A DNA stretch of 13,950 nt from JBDLID01 sp039715055 (GTDB taxonomy: Bacteria > Desulfobacterota > Desulfobulbia > Desulfobulbales > Desulfocapsaceae). The stretch covers positions 1 through 13,950 of the forward strand of contig JBDLID010000082.1 in the NCBI GenBank assembly GCA_039715055.1, read 5' to 3'. The notes beneath the pieces were generated by a model that saw only the letters and a program-made list of their open reading frames with translations, did no database searches and was not told the DNA's origin. This document shows positions 1 through 5,531 of this stretch, piece after piece. The position numbers and the translations under genes were made by a program. Every line of letters starts with the position of its first letter. The first letter of the stretch is position 1.

Positions 1-25
1 AAGTTCCCCGCCGGAGTATGCGTCT

Positions 26-2128
26 GTGTCTTTTCTCATCATCCTCCTCATTTTTCTCGGTTGTCTTGCACTGATCTTTGGAGTACTCGCCTTTCTCATG
101 GAACGTCGATACAGGAGGCTCCTTGACAGGACGGACACCCTTGCCGAAAACAACCACAACCTGGAACTTTATAAAAAAGCTGTCGAGCAGAGTGAAAACA
201 GTATTGTCATCATGGATGAAGAAGGGCAAATTTTATATGTAAACCCCTACTTCAGTAAACTCACCGGATATACCCATGATGAGATCTACGGCCGTAACTC
301 AAATATTCTCCGATCACGTAATTTAAAGGACTCGGAGTATTCCAGCATGTGGCGTACTCTCAAAGACGGCAAGCCGTGGAAAGGCATACTCCAGAATAAA
401 AAGCATAATGGCCGGCTCTACTGGGAGGAGGCCACAATTTCTCCAATATTCAACTCAGCCGGCGAGCATACCAATTTCATCGCGGTCAAGGAGGATATTA
501 CCGACCGGGTCAACCTGATGGAGAGAATGCAGCGGGAAAAAGAGAAGCTGCAGCTCACTGTTGAGCATTCGGGATTCGGCATCGCGACAATCAGCCAGCG
601 TAAGATTGCCTGGTGCAACCAGACCGGTCTTGAACTTTTCGGTTACTCAGCGGAAACGGAAGTCCTTGGCCAGTCAACACGAATTTTTTTTCCCAGCCAG
701 GAGGCCTTTGTTGACATAGGCACGCGGTATGTGGAGCATTTCAGAAACAGTAAAAAGCTGCTGAGGCTTGAGACTCAGCTTCAGAAAAAAGACGGCACCC
801 TGTTCTGGTGCGCCATCACCGGAAAACCGCTGGACATGGCCTACCAGGAAAAAGGATATACCTGGATTATCGAGGACATTACCAAAAGGAAAGCTAACCG
901 AGACGCCCTTCACAGGGCCAAAACAGCAGCCGAATCCGCCAATGAGATGAAGAGCAGGATGCTGGCCAACATCAGCCATGATATCCGCACACCGCTGCAT
1001 GGTGTGATGGGTACATTCAGCATGCTGACGACCACCGCCCTGACTGCCGAACAGCTGCAGATTGTCTCCGGCGGCCTGGAGGCCTCAAACTATCTGCTGG
1101 CCCTGCTCAACAGCCTGCTGGATCTCTCCAAGATCGAGGCAGGTCAGCTGGTCATCGATAAACACCCATTTGAAATCCAGGATGTCCTCACCGGCCTGGG
1201 AAATATCTTTTCCAGTCGGTTTGAGAAGAAGGGGATCATTTTTTCCTGCAACACCGCTGAAAATCTGCCGGAAGTACTGGTTGGTGATTCCATGAGAATC
1301 AAGCAGATTCTCGTCAACCTGGTCGGCAACAGTCTTAAATTCACTGAAAAGGGCACCATTTCCGTCGACATTCAGGGGGAACAGCAGGATGATGGGGATA
1401 TAAAGATCCTCTGTCATGTTACGGACAGCGGCATTGGTATTCCCGAAGAAAAACAACAGGGGCTTTTTGAGGCATTTGCCCAGGCTGACATTTCCATCAG
1501 CCGGGATTACGGGGGCAGCGGACTCGGTTTATCCATATCAAAAGAACTCTGTACTCTCATGGGTGGAAAGATCTGGTTTCAAAGTGTCCCCGGACAGGGA
1601 ACCACATTTTCGTTCAGTCTCGTCTGCGGTGTAGGAAGAAAACAGGATCTGGAAAAGAAAATCGAACCGACCGGCCACCTCCCTGATCAGAAAACACAGC
1701 CACCCAGAAACATCCTTCTGGTCGATGACGACCTGGGTAATCTCGAACTTTTACAAATAATGTTCAATGGCAGCGGCCATACAACGACGACAGCCTCCAA
1801 TGGCCGAACAGCTCTGGAGGCAATGTTGAAGACCTCCTTTGATGTCATCTTCATGGATATGCAGATGCCGGTCATGGATGGAGTGACGACGACACGAATA
1901 ATCCGTGCCTGCGAATCCGGCTCGGTGTCCGAACCCCAATTTGAGCAATACACAGAACTAACCCGGCCCCTGCAGAAAGCAATAGCGAGCACCTACACGC
2001 CGATCATCGCCCTGACCGGAACCGAACGAAAAGAAGATATAGAACGATGCAAAAACGCTGGTGTTGATGATTTTTTCATCAAGCCCTTTTTTCCCAATCA
2101 GCTGGAGACGGTTCTTTCCAGGTTGTGA
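26..2128 (+). CDS. Membrane-anchored PAS-PAS hybrid sensor histidine kinase with C-terminal receiver
   Basis: The protein begins with one hydrophobic helix (about residues 2-24) followed by basic residues, so it is anchored in the inner membrane. Two PAS/PAC modules follow (about 45-165 and 170-290; the first contains VNPYFSKLTGY), then a HisKA dimerisation helix with phospho-accepting His318 in NISHDIRTPLHG. The HATPase_c domain has an N box (ILVNLVGNSLKFT), a G1 box (DSGIGIP) and a G2 box (GGSGLGLSI). A C-terminal receiver carries Asp611 in FMDMQMPVMDG and a terminal K-P pair. It should autophosphorylate and pass phosphate to its own receiver; there is no HPt domain, so a separate one would be needed for onward relay. 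The GTG at 26 has a GGAG 9 nt upstream, but the frame is open to the window edge, so the true start and an extra sensor domain may lie outside. The signal sensed is unknown. Confidence 0.9.
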   Translation: MSFLIILLIFLGCLALIFGVLAFLMERRYRRLLDRTDTLAENNHNLELYKKAVEQSENSIVIMDEEGQILYVNPYFSKLTGYTHDEIYGRNSNILRSRNLKDSEYSSMWRTLKDGKPWKGILQNKKHNGRLYWEEATISPIFNSAGEHTNFIAVKEDITDRVNLMERMQREKEKLQLTVEHSGFGIATISQRKIAWCNQTGLELFGYSAETEVLGQSTRIFFPSQEAFVDIGTRYVEHFRNSKKLLRLETQLQKKDGTLFWCAITGKPLDMAYQEKGYTWIIEDITKRKANRDALHRAKTAAESANEMKSRMLANISHDIRTPLHGVMGTFSMLTTTALTAEQLQIVSGGLEASNYLLALLNSLLDLSKIEAGQLVIDKHPFEIQDVLTGLGNIFSSRFEKKGIIFSCNTAENLPEVLVGDSMRIKQILVNLVGNSLKFTEKGTISVDIQGEQQDDGDIKILCHVTDSGIGIPEEKQQGLFEAFAQADISISRDYGGSGLGLSISKELCTLMGGKIWFQSVPGQGTTFSFSLVCGVGRKQDLEKKIEPTGHLPDQKTQPPRNILLVDDDLGNLELLQIMFNGSGHTTTTASNGRTALEAMLKTSFDVIFMDMQMPVMDGVTTTRIIRACESGSVSEPQFEQYTELTRPLQKAIASTYTPIIALTGTERKEDIERCKNAGVDDFFIKPFFPNQLETVLSRL

Positions 2129-2344
2129 TCTCTACAGGCCCACATGGCTGCCTCTCCTGCTCCCTTCCCCGCAGTTCGCCGGGTCCATTGTTCCTCTGAA
2201 ACAAGCGAGACAGCAACCGGTTAAAAATCCCCTTTCCCATCAGTGCCTCCAGGGACAAGAGCGTAAGTTTCTCTTCTCACCTGGCTTGTTTTTTGACTTC
2301 ATGGCATCGATGCCCTACCATAAAAATAGAGGAATAATCATTTC
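2129..2344. other. Intergenic stretch without a recognisable gene
   Basis: Between the stop of the hybrid kinase and the long palindrome I see no convincing coding sequence, no RNA gene and no clear GC-rich hairpin followed by a T run. An open frame crosses it (2061-2468), but it starts inside the kinase gene, runs through the palindrome, lacks a good ribosome binding site and encodes a protein resembling nothing I know. Confidence 0.5.
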
Positions 2345-2487
2345 AGGGCACCTTGAAAAATTGCCTTTCAGGCCAAACTCTTCGTTACGAGAAAAATTTT
2401 ATCCTCGGAATATCATTCATATGCCTGCGGTAAAATTTTTCTCGTGCCTCGATTCTGACCTGAAATAATAATTTTTCGAGGTACCCT
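2345..2487. repeat. 143-bp long imperfect palindrome, MITE/REP-like
   Basis: The segment folds back on itself around a centre near 2416. The outer arms 2345-2362 and 2470-2487 match at 16 of 18 positions. A middle 7-bp arm (TTTCAGG 2366-2372 with CCTGAAA 2459-2465) follows, then a perfect 15-bp inner arm (ACGAGAAAAATTTTA 2387-2401 with its reverse complement 2431-2445), then a 4-bp apex (ATAT 2410-2413 with 2419-2422). All arms share the same axis (paired coordinates sum to 4831-4832), so this is one structure. A heptamer TTCAGGG occurs at both ends in direct orientation (2342-2348 and 2487-2493), possibly a target duplication. No protein is encoded, so any mobility would need a transposase supplied in trans. 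It may also act as a transcript-end hairpin between the kinase and HIT genes. Confidence 0.75.
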
Positions 2488-2536
2488 TCAGGGAAAAACA
2501 GATCGGGTTGTCAATTGCTGACCGTGGAGGCTTTTC

Positions 2537-2995
2537 ATGTCACACAACAATTGTATTTTTTGCAAAATTCTGCAGGGGAGTCTACCTTACAAATTCTACG
2601 AAAATGAGGCCTTCCTCGGTATCCTTGACGTTAACCCACTGGTCCTGGGACACTCCCTTCTCATCCCTAAAACCCATTATGCCGATGCCCGGCAGTTTCC
2701 AAAAGAAGTCGCCTCACTCTACATGGTATCAATCCAGGAGATCATCGCTATCCTGGAGGTAAATATTGAAGGGGTGTGCGATTTTACCATCTGCCAATCC
2801 ATTGGTGTGTCAGCCTTTCAGACAGTTCCTCACGGTCACTCCCATATCATCCCCCGTACCCCAAATGACATTATCGGTCCCCTGCCGGTTGATCGGGCCT
2901 GGCCGGTTCAACTGAGAGAACCTCTGGATGAAGGATGGGCCCGATCCTTCATCAAAAAAACAAGTGACACCTCTCACCGGAAAAAAATGATCTAA
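2537..2995 (+). CDS. HIT-family nucleotide-binding protein (Hint/FHIT-like hydrolase)
   Basis: A 152-residue protein with the hallmarks of the histidine-triad superfamily. It has an N-terminal zinc-type CxxC (Cys6 and Cys9 in CIFCKI), the conserved DVNPLVLGHSLLIPKTHY segment, and the triad itself, His99-Gly-His101-Ser-His103-Ile-Ile, followed by PR. The middle His101 should be the nucleophile that carries the nucleotidyl intermediate. Family members hydrolyse nucleoside phosphoramidates, dinucleoside polyphosphates or related nucleotides in the cytoplasm; the substrate here cannot be told from sequence. The triad has Gly and Ser where hydrophobic residues are usual, a mild deviation. The C-terminal tail (about 120-152) is less typical. 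The ATG at 2537 is preceded by GGAGG about 7 nt upstream. It lies alone downstream of the palindrome and converges on rtcB with 17 bp between stop codons. Confidence 0.9.
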   Translation: MSHNNCIFCKILQGSLPYKFYENEAFLGILDVNPLVLGHSLLIPKTHYADARQFPKEVASLYMVSIQEIIAILEVNIEGVCDFTICQSIGVSAFQTVPHGHSHIIPRTPNDIIGPLPVDRAWPVQLREPLDEGWARSFIKKTSDTSHRKKMI

Positions 2996-3012
2996 AGAAC
3001 ATACGGAACATA

Positions 3013-4188
3013 CTACCCCTTGATCACCGCCAGAGGCTTGAGAGTGACGACAACCTCCACCAGGTCAAGCTGGTTCTCAATGACCCGGTCAATCTCCTTA
3101 TAGGCCCCTGGAGCTTCATCAAGATCACGACGGGACCGGACACCATGGATAATGCCCTGGTTATCAAGATATTTCTTTTCATCGGCCAGATCGAGGCTGC
3201 GCCTGGCCTGTTTACGCCCCATCTTTCGTCCTGCACCGTGGGAACACGATTCAAAACTGTCCCGGTTACCCCTGCCGCGAACCAGATAACTTGGCGTCCC
3301 CTGAGATCCCGGGATAATGCCAATTTCCCCTGACCGGGCCCTGGTGGCACCTTTACGGTGAACCATCAGTTCCCGCCGGTCGTGGATTTCACGGGCGGCG
3401 TAATTATGAGCAATGTTGATGAGCTCCCCGAAATGGACCGGACCAGCCAGCATCAGCAGGGCCTCCCTGACCCGTTCCATCATCAGTTTACGGTTTGCAT
3501 AGGCAAAATCAACGCAGTAATTCATCTCCTGGAGGTAATTCCAGCCCTCGTCACTGTCCACCGGCAGAAAGGCCAACTGGTAGCTCTTGGGGATGTTTGA
3601 ACCAAACCGGCGGGCAAGCCTTGCGGCCAGCTGGTTGTAATAACTGGCCACCTTGTAGCCGAGATTCCTGCTGCCCGAGTGAATCATGATCCAGATATGA
3701 TGGTCACTGCCCTGCTGGATTTCGATAAAATGATTACCGCCGCCAAGGGTACCGAGCTGGGTACGACCGTTTTCATACTCCCGGGAGACCACCGGAAGCT
3801 CGCTTACTCCAATGCCGGATTGAGATCGGGGCATCAGCCGCGAGTCCCTGGGTTTTTTGTGGTGCTTGAAACCCAGCGGTACACTCTTTCTGATGAGGGC
3901 CATCAACTCTTTGAGGTGGTTCCGATCCAGCGAAGTCAGCGAGGTCTGCTGGGCACACATGCCGCAGCCGATATCAACTCCCACCGCGTTGGGAATCACC
4001 ACACCCGTGGTGGCCATGACTCCGCCGATGGGCATACCGTACCCTAAATGGGCATCGGGCATCACTGCGATGTGACTGTGAACAAAATCCAGGTTGGCTA
4101 GATTTTTTGCCTGATCCATAGCCCCGCGATCGATATCGTCGAGCCACAGTTTGATTGGTTTTTTCTCCGTCTTTACAGTGCGCTTCAT
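3013..4188 (-). CDS. rtcB: RtcB-type RNA-splicing/repair ligase
   Basis: RtcB joins RNA 2',3'-cyclic phosphate (or 3'-phosphate) ends to 5'-hydroxyl ends, using GTP and Mn2+ through a guanylylated histidine; in bacteria it repairs broken tRNA or rRNA. The 391-residue protein has near-normal family length and all the diagnostic motifs: VDIGCGM (metal ligands Asp72, Cys75), GTLGGGNHFIEI (His153), MIHSGSR (His170), AHNYA (His261), HRKGATRA, GSQGTPSYLV, and CSHGAGRKMGR with the nucleophile His317. No key residue is missing. Its ATG overlaps the stop of the upstream hydrolase gene by 4 bases (ATGA), which suggests translational coupling. It is last in the minus-strand four-gene unit led by the VIT/VWA gene. 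No rtcA or archease gene is present in the window. E. coli rtcBA is under sigma-54 control by RtcR, and the sigma-54-like promoter at the head of this unit suggests similar inducibility. Confidence 0.95.
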   Translation of the reverse strand: MKRTVKTEKKPIKLWLDDIDRGAMDQAKNLANLDFVHSHIAVMPDAHLGYGMPIGGVMATTGVVIPNAVGVDIGCGMCAQQTSLTSLDRNHLKELMALIRKSVPLGFKHHKKPRDSRLMPRSQSGIGVSELPVVSREYENGRTQLGTLGGGNHFIEIQQGSDHHIWIMIHSGSRNLGYKVASYYNQLAARLARRFGSNIPKSYQLAFLPVDSDEGWNYLQEMNYCVDFAYANRKLMMERVREALLMLAGPVHFGELINIAHNYAAREIHDRRELMVHRKGATRARSGEIGIIPGSQGTPSYLVRGRGNRDSFESCSHGAGRKMGRKQARRSLDLADEKKYLDNQGIIHGVRSRRDLDEAPGAYKEIDRVIENQLDLVEVVVTLKPLAVIKG

Positions 4189-4811
4189 GACGACTCTTCC
4201 CCGCCATTTACCATCTTTAAAAACTTGCGCCAGGATAGAGGCTCTCCCCAGCTGGCCATGGTTGTCCTGAGAAGAAAATCTCTGGCAGGTATGCTGCCGT
4301 CGTAGGTATCCACCGCCTCGACAAGATAACGGACATGGTATCCGCGAAAATGAAGCTCCTGGGCAGTTGATAAAATACAGCAGTCAAGGGTGAGACCAAT
4401 CAGGACAATACGCAGTTCCTCGTCCGGAGGCCCCAACAGCCTGGAAAACCAGCTGTCCAGCCCTGCAGGGTCAGGAACCGGCAGACCGGGCTCAGCATCG
4501 CCCTTCTCACTTTTTTCCCGAACCCAGGCAGGCGAGTGGGTTGACTTGACCCGGGGCTCGCCGTTGCGTAGTCCGGCAGCAATGATGGATTGATACCCCT
4601 CTGAGCCGGGGATGCAGTAAGATAACTGGTCGGTCAGGCGCGGCTGCCGGTAATCGGAGATGATTTCAGCAATCTGCAGACCGTTGGCCAGGCAATAGGG
4701 CAAAAGGGTTTCGGTAATAAAGTCCACACAGGGACGCGGCTGATAACAGAACCCACCCGGTTCGGTAAATTCCTTTTGAAGGTCTATTGCAAGAAGATGA
4801 AAACGAGTCAT
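4185..4811 (-). CDS. Isochorismatase/nicotinamidase-fold cysteine hydrolase
   Basis: A 208-residue cytoplasmic protein with the layout of the isochorismatase-like family. The N-terminal strand LLAIDLQKEF supplies catalytic Asp10. A mid-protein lysine (Lys89 in RVKSTHSP) fits the triad Lys. The motif GLTLDCCILSTAQEL aligns with the family pattern G-x-x-T/L-D-x-C, making Cys145 the likely nucleophile. Such enzymes hydrolyse nicotinamide, isochorismate, ureido compounds or other small amides and ethers; the substrate here is unknown. The ATG at 4811 has GAGG about 8 nt upstream; a second GGAG lies too close to the ATG to serve. The gene starts 42 bp after the rhomboid gene and overlaps rtcB by 4 bp, so it is almost certainly co-transcribed. 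An amidase next to an RNA ligase could hint at NAD or nucleotide salvage, but that is speculation. Confidence 0.85.
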   Translation of the reverse strand: MTRFHLLAIDLQKEFTEPGGFCYQPRPCVDFITETLLPYCLANGLQIAEIISDYRQPRLTDQLSYCIPGSEGYQSIIAAGLRNGEPRVKSTHSPAWVREKSEKGDAEPGLPVPDPAGLDSWFSRLLGPPDEELRIVLIGLTLDCCILSTAQELHFRGYHVRYLVEAVDTYDGSIPARDFLLRTTMASWGEPLSWRKFLKMVNGGEESS

Positions 4812-4822
4812 ACTCCGGCCTC

Positions 4823-4849
4823 ATTGGAAAAACGTTATTTTTCTCCAAT
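4823..4849 (-). other. Intercistronic hairpin between the rhomboid and hydrolase genes
   Basis: On the minus strand ATTGGAGAAAAA is followed, after a short loop, by TTTTTCCAAT, giving about ten pairs with one bulged G. It sits in the 42-bp gap just upstream of the hydrolase ribosome binding site. The stem is AT-rich and no U tract follows on the minus strand, so it does not look like a terminator for this unit. It could affect message processing or access to the next start. Confidence 0.5.
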
Positions 4850-4853
4850 AGTA

Positions 4854-5471
4854 TCATGGCCTGCCTAAAAGGAAAATGGCAGGTGTCACCACGGGCCGGG
4901 ATGCGACCCCAAAGAGCAGGCCGACCGCTCCGCCGACAAGGTGGGCGAGGGGGACAACCACAAACGTCTCAGTGGCGGTGACAAAAAGAGTATGGGATGC
5001 GGTGGCTTCATAACCGCTTTTAGCCAGCAGCAAGGCAAACAGAGCGGCGGTCAGGATAATACCCGTCCTGTTTGCTGTACGGACGCTGTGAATAAACAGC
5101 TTTCCACAGACCAGGCAGAACAGGGCGGAATCGATGCCGGAAAGCCCCCGGTAGGTGATCATCTCTTTTTCAAAAAACAACAAAGCGGAGGAAATCAGAA
5201 CAGCGGACAGGAAGAGGGTTTTAAGGTAACTCCCTGGCCACCTCAGTTCGCAGACACTACCAAGGACAACAAAGACCAGAAAATCCCAGAAGAGATGGTC
5301 AAAGGACCAGTGACAGAGATGAGCGGTGATGAGACGCCAGAGGTCGCCGCTTAGAATGGCGGGACGAGCATACTGAAGGTAAAGCTGCAGGTCGCAGATG
5401 AAGTGGATAAAAACAGTACAACCGGCCAGCAGCAATGTAACCAGTGGTAACCTTGATATCTGCTGTCTCAT
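4854..5471 (-). CDS. Rhomboid-family intramembrane serine protease, rhombosortase-like
   Basis: A 205-residue polytopic membrane protein (about six hydrophobic segments) with the rhomboid catalytic dyad: Ser111 in YRGLSGID and His177 in HLVGGAVGLLFG, whose glycines at +3, +7 and +11 fit the family pattern. An N-terminal LWRLITAHLCHWSFDHLFWD block matches the early rhomboid W-R-x-x-[TS]-x-H-x-x-H region, but Asp stands where many rhomboids have the oxyanion Asn. Size and the motif are closest to rhombosortases, small rhomboids that cut C-terminal GG-type sorting signals; its upstream neighbour ends in such a tail. The frame extends to a TTG at 5522, but that start would place a strong hairpin inside the coding region. 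The ATG at 5471 (or the GTG at 5474) has GGGAG 10 (or 7) nt upstream and is preferred. Probable role: processing of the VIT/VWA protein in the inner membrane. Confidence 0.85.
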   Translation of the reverse strand: MRQQISRLPLVTLLLAGCTVFIHFICDLQLYLQYARPAILSGDLWRLITAHLCHWSFDHLFWDFLVFVVLGSVCELRWPGSYLKTLFLSAVLISSALLFFEKEMITYRGLSGIDSALFCLVCGKLFIHSVRTANRTGIILTAALFALLLAKSGYEATASHTLFVTATETFVVVPLAHLVGGAVGLLFGVASRPVVTPAIFLLGRP

Positions 5472-5489
5472 CACTGATAAACTCCCTTT

Positions 5490-5520
5490 GGTATGGGGAT
5501 GGCTGAGCCTTCCCCATACC
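5490..5520 (-). other. Intercistronic hairpin between VIT/VWA and rhomboid genes
   Basis: A perfect 10-bp inverted repeat (GGTATGGGGA and TCCCCATACC) encloses a second short palindrome, GGCTGAGCC. On the minus strand it lies after the VIT/VWA stop and just before the rhomboid GGGAG ribosome binding site, and no U tract follows. It could stabilise the upstream message end or reduce translation of the protease. Read on the plus strand it is followed by an AT-rich, T-rich run (AATTTTATTT), so it could terminate antisense transcription. Confidence 0.65.
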
Positions 5521-5531
5521 AATTTTATTTA

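Noticed and set aside
2061..2468. Open frame of 135 codons after the first hybrid kinase
   Set aside because: It begins inside the kinase gene, runs through the long palindrome, has no ribosome binding site and its product resembles no known family.
5472..5522. Longer rhomboid start at TTG 5522
   Set aside because: It would put a perfect 10-bp hairpin in the coding region, has no ribosome binding site, and the ATG at 5471 or GTG at 5474 has GGGAG upstream.
5490..5530. Hairpin plus T-rich run as a rho-independent terminator of the VIT/VWA gene
   Set aside because: The T-rich run follows the hairpin only on the plus strand; on the minus strand, where the genes lie, the hairpin is followed by AAAGGGAG.
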